From positions 32,712-96,711 of the forward strand of contig CALUGI010000008.1 of the NCBI GenBank assembly GCA_944320135.1: a stretch of DNA of 64,000 nucleotides, in the 5' to 3' direction. Each line of letters starts with the position of its first letter. Position 1 is the first letter of the stretch. Both the position numbers and the translations under genes were made by a program. This DNA is from an uncultured Phocaeicola sp. (lineage in GTDB: Bacteria > Bacteroidota > Bacteroidia > Bacteroidales > Bacteroidaceae). The notes beneath the pieces are model-generated. The model was not told where the DNA came from, did not search any database, and saw only the letters and a program-made list of their open reading frames with translations. This document shows, one piece after another, positions 53,124-61,465 of the stretch.

Positions 53124-54455
53124 ATGGCACCGTCTTTATTGATCGTCGAAGATGATTTGACTTTTTCTACCATGCTGAAGACATGGCTTAAGAAAAAAGG
53201 ATTTGAAGTGGAAACGGCAAGCACTCAGTCACGCGCACGCAAACTGCTGTCCGCCAACACATTCGATGCCGTATTGTCTGACCTCAGACTTCCTGACAAA
53301 GACGGAATGGCTTTGCTGTCGTGGCTGAGAGAACAGAAAAACCAGATACCGTTCATCATCATGACCGGATATGCGGAAATACAGAGCGCAGTGAAAGCCA
53401 TAAAAGAAGGAGCTACCGACTACATCTCAAAGCCGGTACACCCCGACGAACTCCTGAAAAAAATCAATGAGGCCATCCGAAACGAGTATGAACAGCCAAT
53501 CGATGACAATTCCGTCACTTCCCCTCAAAACTTTCTGGAAGGAGAAAGCGAAGCTGCCCGCCAACTCTACAATTATGTATCCTTGGTGGCTCCCACCCAA
53601 ATGTCGGTGCTGATTAACGGAGCCAGCGGCACAGGGAAAGAATACGTAGCGCACCGCATCCACCAGCTCAGCAAACGCGCCAACAAGCCGTTCATCGCTA
53701 TCGACTGCGGTTCTATCCCCAAAGACTTGGCCGCATCCGAATTCTTCGGTCACGTCAAAGGCTCGTTTACCGGAGCTTTCAGCGACAAGACAGGCGCTTT
53801 CGAGGAAGCGAACGGGGGAACTCTCTTTCTGGACGAAGTGGGAAATCTGAGCTATGAAGTGCAAGTGCAGCTTCTCCGCGCCCTCCAAGAACGGCGCATC
53901 CGAAAGATCGGCTCAAACAAGGAAATCGAAGTGGACGTGCGCCTCATCAGCGCAACCAACGAAAACCTGAAAGAAGCCATCAGCAAGGGCAATTTTCGTG
54001 AAGACCTGTTCCACCGCATCAACGAATTCACGCTCTATATGCCTTCTCTGAAAGAACGGCAAGAAGACATCCTCCTTTTTGCCAATTTCTTTCTCGACCA
54101 AGCCAACAAAGAGCTTGACCGAAACCTTATCGGTTTTGACGCTGAAACTTGCGAGGCGCTTCAAAGCTATTCATGGCCGGGGAACCTCCGCCAATTGAAG
54201 AATACGGTAAAAAGGGCTACTCTGGTGGCGCAAAGCGATTTTATATGCTTAAAAGACTTGGGAGAAGACTTCAACAGACAGGAACCTGCCGCCAGATACG
54301 AGTCGCTCTCATTGCATGACCAGGCAAACGAGAAACAACGGATTCTGAAGGCCCTCCAACAAACGAACAACAACAAAAGCAAAGCGGCAGTCTTGCTCGG
54401 CATAGACAGAAAGACTTTATACAACAAACTGAAACTCTACAATATTCCACAATAA
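53124..54455 (+). CDS. NtrC-type sigma-54-dependent response regulator
   Basis: 443 residues from ATG 53124 (MAPSLLIVEDDLTF); the frame upstream overlaps the kinase gene and is not used. Receiver domain with phospho-acceptor Asp53 in AVLSDLRLPDKDG and Lys103; AAA+ domain with Walker A GASGTGKE (166 to 173), the sigma-54-contact loop GSFTGAF (213 to 219, usual GAFTGA), Walker B GGTLFLDEVGNL and sensor residues; C-terminal Fis-type helix-turn-helix (NNNKSKAAVLLGIDRKTLYNKL). It activates sigma-54 promoters from a distance when phosphorylated. Candidate binding sites and promoter lie directly downstream. Confidence 0.95.
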   Translation: MAPSLLIVEDDLTFSTMLKTWLKKKGFEVETASTQSRARKLLSANTFDAVLSDLRLPDKDGMALLSWLREQKNQIPFIIMTGYAEIQSAVKAIKEGATDYISKPVHPDELLKKINEAIRNEYEQPIDDNSVTSPQNFLEGESEAARQLYNYVSLVAPTQMSVLINGASGTGKEYVAHRIHQLSKRANKPFIAIDCGSIPKDLAASEFFGHVKGSFTGAFSDKTGAFEEANGGTLFLDEVGNLSYEVQVQLLRALQERRIRKIGSNKEIEVDVRLISATNENLKEAISKGNFREDLFHRINEFTLYMPSLKERQEDILLFANFFLDQANKELDRNLIGFDAETCEALQSYSWPGNLRQLKNTVKRATLVAQSDFICLKDLGEDFNRQEPAARYESLSLHDQANEKQRILKALQQTNNNKSKAAVLLGIDRKTLYNKLKLYNIPQ

Positions 54456-54474
54456 CATGTGGAATATTTCCACA
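54445..54474. promoter_or_regulatory. TTCCACA/TGTGGAA site cluster, candidate enhancer for the activator
   Basis: Three half-sites: TTCCACA 54445-54451, TGTGGAA 54458-54464, TTCCACA 54468-54474. The last two form the near-perfect palindrome TGTGGAA-TAT-TTCCACA; the first two face each other with a 6-base gap. The first half-site lies inside the last codons of the activator gene. It is about 145 bases upstream of the sigma-54-type promoter, a normal distance for an upstream activating sequence. Confidence 0.55.
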
Positions 54475-54608
54475 CCCGTATCCGCACTTTTCTACATTCC
54501 CTCTACACATCAGACAAAGAGAAAGCATTGTCTTTCTATAGCAAAGTGCCCAAAATTGCACTCATTATCAAAACAATAGTCAAAGCGTCCGTATCCGCCC
54601 TCAAACTT

Positions 54609-54624
54609 TGGCACAACAGTTGTT
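54609..54624 (+). promoter_or_regulatory. sigma-54-type promoter
   Basis: TGGCACAACAGTTGTT matches TGGCACGNNNNTTGCW except at the G after TGGCAC and the final C of TTGC. The GG and the TTG are at the -24/-12 spacing. A transcript would start near 54635. Confidence 0.55.
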
Positions 54625-54634
54625 CTATATAAAG

Positions 54635-54790
54635 AGAAAACAAACCAAGACTTATAAAACTAAACTAAAACCCAACCCCATTAGATGTAGAGATTGTACT
54701 CATTCTCAAAAGATATAATCTCTTGATAAATGAAGATGCCTATGTGTTAAAAAGAAAGGAGAACGCTGTGAAGCCTTCTCCTTTCACTCT
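54635..54790 (+). ncRNA. putative sigma-54-driven small RNA
   Basis: About 150 bases between the sigma-54-type promoter and a terminator, with no open frame longer than a few codons. The first part is A/C-rich and unstructured; AGAGATT 54689-54695 pairs with AATCTCT 54717-54723. The next gene is on the other strand, so no coding target is served by this promoter. Existence rests on promoter, stem and terminator only. Confidence 0.4.
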
Positions 54791-54795
54791 TTTTA
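54754..54795. terminator. bidirectional terminator
   Basis: GAAAGGAGAA 54754-54763 pairs with TTCTCCTTTC 54776-54785 (10 bp, 12-base loop). T-runs follow on both strands (CTCTTTTTAG on plus; CTTTTTAA on minus), so it can end both the putative small RNA and the pseudouridine synthase gene. Confidence 0.75.
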
Positions 54796-54804
54796 GAAAG
54801 AAAC

Positions 54805-55485
54805 TTATCGTTGTTCAGCACTCGAAAAACACCTCCAAAGATTATCGGCAGGCACCGGAGCTGTCAGGTCAATCAATTCCTTCGACACAGGATGAACGAA
54901 ACGCACGCTCCGAGCAAGAAGAGAAATGCTTCCATCGGGATTGGAACGCGGAAAACCATATTTCAAATCGCCTTTGATGGGAGAACCTATTTTCGCCAAC
55001 TGACAGCGTATCTGGTGGTGCCTCCCGGTAAGCAGCTCTATCTCCAGCAAAGAATAATTCTGCGAGCAACCTATCAGACGGTAATGCAGCACCGCCTTCT
55101 TGGAGTTCTTCACCTCTCTGGTATACGCATACGACTTGTTCTGCTTTTCATTGCGCACGAGATAATGCACCAGCTCGCCTTCTTCCATCTCAGGTCTTTG
55201 CTTCACAATGGCCCAATAGGTCTTTTTCACTTCCCCGTTCCGGAACATCTCGTTCAGTCGAGCCAACGCTTTGCTGGTTTTGGCAAATATCACCAAGCCG
55301 CTTACGGGACGATCCAAACGATGCACCACTCCTAAAAAAACATTTCCCGGCTTAGCATACTTATCTTTCAAGTATTGCTTTACGGTTTCTGCCAAAGGCT
55401 CATCGCCTGTCTTGTCGCCCTGCACGATTTCCGATGCAGTTTTGTTGACCACAATGATGTGGTTGTCTTCGTAAACTACTTCCAT
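54805..55485 (-). CDS. RluA-family RNA pseudouridine synthase
   Basis: 226 residues from ATG 55485; 18 upstream in-frame codons fall in a hairpin region and are rejected. Catalytic Asp58 in VVHRLDRPVSGL. No S4 domain, so it is of the short RluA/RluC-catalytic form. TGRHHQIRCQLAKIGSPIKGD is a further signature. Modifies rRNA or tRNA uridines; the exact site is unknown. Confidence 0.93.
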   Translation of the reverse strand: MEVVYEDNHIIVVNKTASEIVQGDKTGDEPLAETVKQYLKDKYAKPGNVFLGVVHRLDRPVSGLVIFAKTSKALARLNEMFRNGEVKKTYWAIVKQRPEMEEGELVHYLVRNEKQNKSYAYTREVKNSKKAVLHYRLIGCSQNYSLLEIELLTGRHHQIRCQLAKIGSPIKGDLKYGFPRSNPDGSISLLARSVRFVHPVSKELIDLTAPVPADNLWRCFSSAEQR

Positions 55486-55501
55486 AATTGTTCTATACAA
55501 A

Positions 55502-55553
55502 GCAAAGACGCAAAACACAAAAGCCTTGCGCCTCTGCATTTCTGCGTCTTTGC
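55502..55553. repeat. inverted repeat between fabG and the pseudouridine synthase gene
   Basis: GCAAAGACGCA 55502-55512 and TGCGTCTTTGC 55543-55553 are perfect complements with a 30-base spacer, which itself contains further GCGCCTCTGC / GCAAGGC-like repeats. It lies in the 92-base gap between two minus-strand genes. No T-run follows closely; attenuator, processing site or dispersed repeat are all possible. Confidence 0.55.
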
Positions 55554-55577
55554 AAAAAGAATTCTAACATGATAAAA

Positions 55578-56324
55578 TTACATATTCATGCCGCCGTCAA
55601 CTTGAATGACCTGTCCCGACACGTAAGAAGACATGTCGGAAGCCAAGAACAAAGCGATGTTCGCCACATCCTCCGGCGTACCGCCGCGACGCAACGGAAT
55701 GCGCTTGTTCCATTCAGCCTTCACTTCATCGGAAAGCTGCGCCGTCATATCAGTAATGATGAATCCCGGAGCGATGGCGTTGGCACGGATGCCGCGCGAA
55801 CCCAACTCCTGGGCAATAGACTTTGCCAAGGCTATCAGACCGGCTTTGGAGGCCGAGTAGTTGCACTGTCCGGCATTGCCATGAACGCCTACCACGGAAG
55901 CCATGTTGATGATGTTTCCGCTTCTCTGGCGCATCATGATCGGCGTGCAGGCATGTATGAAGTTGAAGGCAGACTTCAAGTTTACGGCTATCACCGCATC
56001 CCATTGGCCTTCGCTCATGCGCATCATAAGTCCGTCTTTCGTGATGCCTGCATTGTTTACCAGAATGTCAATCGAACCGAAATCGTTGTGAATCTGTTCC
56101 ACCACTTTAGCCGTTTCCTCAAAGCTGGCTGCGTTCGAAGCATATCCTTTCGCTTTCACGCCGTAAGCGGCGATTTCCTTTTCTGTATTCTGTCCGTTTT
56201 CGTCAATCACCAAGTCAGTGAACGCTACGTTCGCTCCTTCGGAAGCAAACTTCAAAGCGATGGCTTTGCCGATACCGCGGGCTGCCCCCGTAATGACAGC
56301 CGTTTTTCCAGTCAATAATCCCAT
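55578..56324 (-). CDS. fabG: 3-oxoacyl-ACP reductase FabG
   Basis: 248 residues from ATG 56324 (MGLLTGKTAVITGAARGIGKAI). TGAARGIG, NNAGITKDG, Ser in MASVVGVHGNAGQ, YSASKAG and APGFIITDM are all present, with the C-terminal RGGTPEDVANIALFLASD ... VDGGMNM of FabG. Reduces 3-oxoacyl-ACP in fatty-acid elongation. Probably the housekeeping enzyme, unlike the copy at 41310. The TetR gene begins upstream and reads in the same direction with a 25-base gap. Confidence 0.9.
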   Translation of the reverse strand: MGLLTGKTAVITGAARGIGKAIALKFASEGANVAFTDLVIDENGQNTEKEIAAYGVKAKGYASNAASFEETAKVVEQIHNDFGSIDILVNNAGITKDGLMMRMSEGQWDAVIAVNLKSAFNFIHACTPIMMRQRSGNIINMASVVGVHGNAGQCNYSASKAGLIALAKSIAQELGSRGIRANAIAPGFIITDMTAQLSDEVKAEWNKRIPLRRGGTPEDVANIALFLASDMSSYVSGQVIQVDGGMNM

Positions 56325-56349
56325 GTTCTCTTTTTTATTTAATATTAAA

Positions 56350-56952
56350 CTACAAATTTTCTTTCCTGCCTTTGCAGCCCAATGCGCCGAACACGATTTT
56401 CGACACATACCGCCATCCTATCTCATCGTCCAAGTCTTCACCGATTTGCCCTCGGATGTAAGGCACTTCGATGCCTTTCACGCAACAGTGCAGGATGTCG
56501 GCGGTAATTTCCACATTGTCCAAGTCGAAATATCCTTTTTCTTTCCCGTCTTGAAGCACTTTCCTGAAGAGCAGGACTTCTTTCCGGTCAAATTCTTTCC
56601 GTGCCCCTTCCACCTTCCAGATGTCACGAAAGAATCCCGCACGAAGGGTGCCGTTACGATAAACCACCATCTTGATGGCATCCAAATGCGTCATTATCAG
56701 TTCCATAATTTTTTCATCGGGAGCCGCCGGACTTTTCGCCGCCTGTTCCATCTTGCCGGAAAGCATTTCCAGCTCCGACTCTACAACCGCCAGATAAATC
56801 TGCTCTTTGCTTTTGAAATAGGTGTAGAGCGTGCGCCGCCCTTTCTTGGAAGCCACGGCTATGTCGTTCATGGTCGTCTCTTCCACCCCGTTTTTGGCGA
56901 AAAGCTGGCGGGCCACGTCCACAAGTTTGGCTCTCGTCTTCTGCACGGTCAT
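56350..56952 (-). CDS. TetR-family transcriptional regulator
   Basis: 200 residues: N-terminal helix-turn-helix ARQLFAKNGVEETTMNDIAVASKKGRRTLYTYFKSKEQIYLAV, and a helical ligand domain. Placed 25 bases upstream of fabG in one transcript, so it may sense an acyl compound and control fatty-acid genes; that is inferred from context only. Confidence 0.9.
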   Translation of the reverse strand: MTVQKTRAKLVDVARQLFAKNGVEETTMNDIAVASKKGRRTLYTYFKSKEQIYLAVVESELEMLSGKMEQAAKSPAAPDEKIMELIMTHLDAIKMVVYRNGTLRAGFFRDIWKVEGARKEFDRKEVLLFRKVLQDGKEKGYFDLDNVEITADILHCCVKGIEVPYIRGQIGEDLDDEIGWRYVSKIVFGALGCKGRKENL

Positions 56953-56984
56953 TTCTTTAATTGCACAACTGATATTGATGTGAG

Positions 56985-56992
56985 CAAAAGTA
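56985..56992 (-). promoter_or_regulatory. -7 box of the TetR-fabG unit
   Basis: TACTTTTG on the minus strand, 32 bases before the TetR start. Confidence 0.52.
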
Positions 56993-57075
56993 ATGTTTTT
57001 CTTTCTATTTCACAAATATCCGCAAGGCAAATTAGAAAGTTCCTCCAAATGGCAACGGCAAGTTTCTGCAAAAAG

Positions 57076-58407
57076 TCACTCGTCAATCCGAATCAGCAGA
57101 TTGGCAAGGATTGCAGTCAGCCCTCCTGTGGTGATGCCCGACGAGAAAATGTTGCGAAGCGTTTCCGGCAACCGGCCAAGTATTTCCGGAACAAGCTCTA
57201 CGCTCAGGCCGAAAGAAAAGCTCAACGCCATGACAAGTGTGGCCTTGCGGCCGATTTTCTGCGCGGAGATGATGCGGATGCCTGCGGCAGCCACCGTCCC
57301 GAACATCAGGAGCGTAGCGCCTCCCAGCACGGGTTCGGGCATCAGTGAAAACACCAGTCCTACTGCCGGAAACAATCCCAGCAGAATCAAGAATCCCGCT
57401 ATGAAATAACCTACATAACGGCTCGCCACTCCTGTAAGCTGAATCATTCCGTTGTTTTGGGCAAAGATAGAGTTGGGAAAGGAATTGAACATGCCTGCAA
57501 GCATCGAGTTGAAGCCGTCGGCAAGAATGCCTCCCGATGCGCGCTTCACGAACTTTTCGCCTTCCACCGGTTCTCCGGATATCAGCGAGTTGGCCGTGAT
57601 GTCGCCGTAGGCTTCGATAGCGGTTATCAAATAAACGAGTCCCAAAGCAATGACAGCCGATATGTCGAACGATATGCCGTAACGGAAAGGAACCGGGACG
57701 TTGAAGCCTCCATAACTTTGCACATCGGAAAAGTCGACCATCCCCAACGCCCACGCCAGCACGTAGCCTATGACCAGACCGATTACAATCGAACTCATCC
57801 GAAGGTAACGGTTAGAACTCCTGTTGAAGAAGACGATGAGTGCCAGCACCAAAGCCGCCAGCCCTACATGGCGCAACGAACCGAAAGAGCCGTCGGCCTG
57901 CGCAGCAGCCCCGCCTCCGCAAGCCGTGATGCCGACACGTATCAAACTCATGCCTATCAAGGTGACCACAATGCCCGACACGAGCGGAGTGATGACTTTC
58001 CGCGTGTAGCGCAACACCCGGCTGATGAGCATCTCTACCACGGACGCCGCCATGCACGCTCCGAAAATGCTCCCCAATCCGCCGACCAGTCCGGCGGAGA
58101 TTATCGGCCCGATGAACGAGAAGCTCGTCCCTTGGATGCACAGCAATCCGCAACCGAGAGGGCCGACGCGACGGCATTGGATGAAAGTGGAAACGCCGGA
58201 AGCGAACAAAGCCATCGAAACCAGAAAGCCGGTAGTGTCCAAATCCAGTTCCAACGCTCCGGCTATGATGAGCGGCGGAGTGATAATGGCCACAAAGATG
58301 GCAAGCAGATGCTGAAAAGCCGCAAAAAGGGTATCTTTCAAAGGCGGCCGATCGTCCAGCCCGTAAATCAGTCCGTTGCTCCGAACACCCGATTCTTCCT
58401 GTTCCAT
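57076..58407 (-). CDS. NCS2 purine (xanthine/uracil-type) permease
   Basis: 443 residues, many hydrophobic helices. NCS2 marks: QHLLAIFVAIITPPLIIAGAL near the start, the substrate-helix region SFSFIGPIISAGLVGG and the TAIEAYGDITANSLISGEPV segment with the conserved acidic residue. Imports xanthine or a related purine by proton symport. Six bases after xpt, forming the usual xpt-permease purine salvage pair. Confidence 0.92.
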   Translation of the reverse strand: MEQEESGVRSNGLIYGLDDRPPLKDTLFAAFQHLLAIFVAIITPPLIIAGALELDLDTTGFLVSMALFASGVSTFIQCRRVGPLGCGLLCIQGTSFSFIGPIISAGLVGGLGSIFGACMAASVVEMLISRVLRYTRKVITPLVSGIVVTLIGMSLIRVGITACGGGAAAQADGSFGSLRHVGLAALVLALIVFFNRSSNRYLRMSSIVIGLVIGYVLAWALGMVDFSDVQSYGGFNVPVPFRYGISFDISAVIALGLVYLITAIEAYGDITANSLISGEPVEGEKFVKRASGGILADGFNSMLAGMFNSFPNSIFAQNNGMIQLTGVASRYVGYFIAGFLILLGLFPAVGLVFSLMPEPVLGGATLLMFGTVAAAGIRIISAQKIGRKATLVMALSFSFGLSVELVPEILGRLPETLRNIFSSGITTGGLTAILANLLIRIDE

Positions 58408-58413
58408 CTTCCG

Positions 58414-58983
58414 TCAGTCTTTAATCTTTATCCGGCAATTGTCGAGGCTTTCTATCACGGCGAGCGACTCCACATGGATGCCTTGCGCGCGCAGGCTGTC
58501 TCCCCCATGCTGGAACGCCTTCTCAATCAGAAATCCCATCCCCACAAGTTCCGCGCCCGCCTGACTCACCAAATCGGCCACTCCTTTCGCAGCATTTCCG
58601 TTGGCCAGGAAATCGTCGACAAACAGCACTTTGTCGCCCGGACAAAGATAGTCTTTGCTTACGCACACAGTGTAGGTGGTACCTTTAGTAAACGAATAGA
58701 CGCTGGTAGTCAGCATGTTTTCCATCGTGCTCGGTTTCTTCTTCTTTGCAAACACAACCGGCAGTTCCAGCAGATACCCCACCATAATGGCCGGAGCGAT
58801 TCCGCTTGCTTCAATCGTCATCACTTTATTGATATCGGTTCCGGCAAAACGGCGGACAAATTCAACGGCCATTGATTTCATTAGAATCGGGTCCATCTGG
58901 TGGTTGATGAAATTGTCCACTTTGAGGATTCCTCCCTCAAAGCATTTCCCGTCACGCAAGATTCGTTCTTTCAGTGCTTTCAT
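58414..58983 (-). CDS. xpt: xanthine phosphoribosyltransferase Xpt
   Basis: 189 residues. Converts xanthine and PRPP to XMP. The start [32 protein letters not shown] is typical of Xpt; the PRPP loop is [13 protein letters not shown]. First gene of the pair with the NCS2 permease. Its leader is only about 23 bases, so no purine riboswitch fits in it. Confidence 0.95.
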   Translation of the reverse strand: MKALKERILRDGKCFEGGILKVDNFINHQMDPILMKSMAVEFVRRFAGTDINKVMTIEASGIAPAIMVGYLLELPVVFAKKKKPSTMENMLTTSVYSFTKGTTYTVCVSKDYLCPGDKVLFVDDFLANGNAAKGVADLVSQAGAELVGMGFLIEKAFQHGGDSLRAQGIHVESLAVIESLDNCRIKIKD

Positions 58984-59012
58984 ATCTCAAAAGAGTTTAT
59001 AGTAAGAAGCGG

Positions 59013-59020
59013 CAAAGTTA
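59013..59020 (-). promoter_or_regulatory. -7 box of the xpt-permease unit
   Basis: TAACTTTG on the minus strand, 30 bases before the xpt start. Confidence 0.6.
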
Positions 59021-59065
59021 CAAGTTTTCCTCAACATTAAAAATAAAATCCGGGCGCAAGCGTAT

Positions 59066-59131
59066 CCGAAGACAAGCGAAAAAAATCAAAACGCCCCGGC
59101 CCTGCACCGAAACGCGGCCAAACAAAAAGGC
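59066..59131. repeat. 22-bp periodic array H
   Basis: Units at 59066, 59088 and 59110. The second starts AAAACGCCCC and the third AAACGCGGCC; the first holds CGAAGAC and an A-tract. It lies between the DedA terminator and the xpt promoter. Confidence 0.5.
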
Positions 59132-59160
59132 AGGCCGGTTCATGCAAACCGATACCTGCC
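59121..59160 (-). terminator. terminator after the DedA gene
   Basis: On the minus strand GGCAGG pairs with CCTGCC (59155-59160 with 59129-59134), with an inner CGGTT/AACCG stem, followed by TTTTTG. Strong rho-independent terminator 27 bases after the DedA stop. Confidence 0.85.
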
Positions 59161-59187
59161 TCAAAAAATGATTTATGCTTTCAGCCC

Positions 59188-59823
59188 TTATTTCTTGAGC
59201 TTTTCGCGCACCACCTCTACCACTGCCGGCAGCAACGAAATAAATATGATGGCCACCAGCAACAGCTTGAGGTTTTGCTGCACAAAAGGCAAATCTCCGA
59301 AGAAATAGCCCGCATAGCAAAACAGAAGCACCCACAAAGCCGCCCCCACAAGATTGTACAACATAAAATAATAATAGTGCATTTTCCCCATTCCCGCCAC
59401 AAAAGGAGCGAAGGTGCGCACTATCGGCACAAAACGGGCAATAACGATTGTTTTCCCTCCATACTTCTTGAAAAACTCATGAGTCTTGTCCAGATAGCTC
59501 TGTTTGAAAATCTTGGAATTAGGATTGCTGAAAAGTTTTCTCCCGAAGAAATGCCCGACCATATAATTACACGAATCCCCCAACACAGCTGCCGCAAACA
59601 CGATAAGCACCAGCACGTGTATGTCCAAAGGCATATCGGGCAATGCAGAAATGGCTCCGCAAACAAAAAGCAAGGAATCCCCCGGAAGAAAAGGAGTGAC
59701 AACCAAACCTGTCTCACAAAAGATAATGACAAACAAAATTGCATAAGTCCACAAATGATAATCCTGCACAATGGCAATCATGTGCTGGTCGATATGCAAA
59801 ATAAAGTCAATGATAAAATCCAT
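59188..59823 (-). CDS. DedA-family membrane protein
   Basis: 211 residues from ATG 59823 ([17 protein letters not shown]). DedA signatures: [23 protein letters not shown], the E-x-G-L and F-R-F/I-V-P-G-x-R equivalent [21 protein letters not shown] with its arginines. Members are thought to transport or flip lipid carriers such as undecaprenyl phosphate. Followed by a clear terminator. Confidence 0.93.
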   Translation of the reverse strand: MDFIIDFILHIDQHMIAIVQDYHLWTYAILFVIIFCETGLVVTPFLPGDSLLFVCGAISALPDMPLDIHVLVLIVFAAAVLGDSCNYMVGHFFGRKLFSNPNSKIFKQSYLDKTHEFFKKYGGKTIVIARFVPIVRTFAPFVAGMGKMHYYYFMLYNLVGAALWVLLFCYAGYFFGDLPFVQQNLKLLLVAIIFISLLPAVVEVVREKLKK

Positions 59824-59848
59824 AGCTACAACAAAAATTGAACAAAAG

Positions 59849-59898
59849 AAATGGAGGGCGCTGAAAAATAAAAGCAATATTTTTCACGTCCTCCATTT
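59849..59898 (-). terminator. terminator of the TonB-TPR operon
   Basis: AAATGGAGG 59849-59857 pairs with CCTCCATTT 59890-59898, and TGAAAAATA 59862-59870 with TATTTTTCA 59878-59886 in the same stem. On the minus strand the stem ends in CCTCCATTTCTTTTG. It lies 58 bases past the TPR gene stop. Confidence 0.75.
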
Positions 59899-59955
59899 TA
59901 GATAACAGCTTTTGCCGTGTTAAAAATATGAATATGAAATAGAAAAATAAATTTC

Positions 59956-61443
59956 TTACTGCAAAGTTTCTATCCACTCAAGAGCCTGCTTAGCCGTAGC
60001 GTTCTCCGGGTCTATAGCCAAGTTCTTGTTCCAATAGATTTTAGACTGCTCGAAATCTTTCACTTGAATGTAATAGTACGCCAAATAGCTCTGGCACTCA
60101 ATCAGCAAAGACTTCGAAGCGTTCGGATTCTGTTCCAAAACAGACAAAGCCTTCTCGTAATACGGCTTTGCCAATCCTTGGGTAGTCTCCGGGTCGAGCA
60201 TCGCATTGGTGCGCGCACGCCAGAAGTAACCCAAATAATTGTCAGGAACGCGCTCTGACACTTGAGCAAAGATTGTATCGGCTTCAACCAGATAAGCCTT
60301 CTTCTGAATGGTATCTACAGCAGCTACCGCAGCATTTCCGGCAGCAGTAGAGTCAGCCGGAGCCACCAAAGAACCTGCAGCCATGTAATAGAGACGACCG
60401 AACAAGAACAAATCGCTCACGTTCTCTTCGCCGCCTTTCAGTCCGTCCAAATAAAGCTGGTACATCCGGATGGCCTCAGGATAATTCTGCCATTTTTCGT
60501 ATGCCTGAGAAGCCTCTTTCGCAATATCCGGATGCTCTTTGTCTTTATCGGCCTCAAGCGCTTTGTTGAACTCAGCTATGGCCAAGTCCTGATCGCCGTG
60601 CAAGAAATACAAACGGGCACGATAGAGGTAGTCCAAATATACGTAGTCCGGATTTTCAGGGTCTTGGAAGAACACGTCTGCCGCTTTCAACCCCTCATCG
60701 TATGATTTCAATTCATAAAGATTGTACATCTTAAGACGGCGAAGCAGGTGGCTCTCCGGATCCATAGACACACCTTTTTCTGTCATTTCCAGAGATTTCG
60801 CGTAATCCTTGTTCAGATAAAGCAACATGGCATAACGCCCGTAATCGCTCTTTTCAGGCGTTCCTCTCTGCATAAACTCATCGTATGACTGCTTGGCCAA
60901 ACTGTTTTTGCCCATCTGGTAGTAAGCGACCGCCAACTCGCGGTCTACGTTAATTTCTTCCGGATGCTTGCTCTTCAACTCCATCAGTTTGTCTACAGAC
61001 AACTGAGGATTTACGCCTATATATGCGCGTGCATACTTGTAATAAGCCTCAAAGCTGTCTTCATCAAACAAGATAGCCTGTTCATAATAACCGCAAGCTG
61101 TCCCAACATTTTTCTCAGCCAAAGCTACGTCCCCCGCAAACATGCAAGTCACTGCTGATTTTGAATCAACTTTCATTGCACGCTCGGCATAGTCTTTTGC
61201 CTCAGCTATTTTTTCATTTTCCAGATATGCGTTACCGATTGCGACAAGCAAAGAAACGTTTTTCTTGTTTTTTCCTTTTACTAACTCATCGAAACCTTCA
61301 GCTGCAGCACTGGGATTGTCTTTAATAGTAGCCGCTATTTGCTCAACCTGCTTTGACAGTTCAGAAGAAAGCGGTTCCTGCGCATACAAAGAAGCAGAAA
61401 GCAGGAAGCTACAGCAAAGTATACCAAAAACTTTATTTTTCAT
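59956..61443 (-). CDS. secreted tetratricopeptide-repeat protein
   Basis: About 495 residues from ATG 61443 (MKNKVFGILCCSFLLSASLYAQ, signal peptide); ATG 61449 is six bases earlier. TPR units occur throughout (AIGNAYLENEKIAEAKDYAERAMKVD, GYYEQAILFDEDSFEAYYKYARAY, and EQSKIYWNKNLAIDPENATAKQALEWI at the end). Ends the exbD-tonB-pstS-like operon. It could scaffold the TonB system or an outer-membrane complex; no enzyme motif is seen. Confidence 0.88.
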   Translation of the reverse strand: MKNKVFGILCCSFLLSASLYAQEPLSSELSKQVEQIAATIKDNPSAAAEGFDELVKGKNKKNVSLLVAIGNAYLENEKIAEAKDYAERAMKVDSKSAVTCMFAGDVALAEKNVGTACGYYEQAILFDEDSFEAYYKYARAYIGVNPQLSVDKLMELKSKHPEEINVDRELAVAYYQMGKNSLAKQSYDEFMQRGTPEKSDYGRYAMLLYLNKDYAKSLEMTEKGVSMDPESHLLRRLKMYNLYELKSYDEGLKAADVFFQDPENPDYVYLDYLYRARLYFLHGDQDLAIAEFNKALEADKDKEHPDIAKEASQAYEKWQNYPEAIRMYQLYLDGLKGGEENVSDLFLFGRLYYMAAGSLVAPADSTAAGNAAVAAVDTIQKKAYLVEADTIFAQVSERVPDNYLGYFWRARTNAMLDPETTQGLAKPYYEKALSVLEQNPNASKSLLIECQSYLAYYYIQVKDFEQSKIYWNKNLAIDPENATAKQALEWIETLQ

Positions 61444-61465
61444 AATCATATTCTACTCAAATTAA

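Noticed and set aside
58984-59012. Purine riboswitch before xpt
   Set aside because: The leader implied by the promoter box is about 23 bases, too short, and no aptamer pairing was seen.
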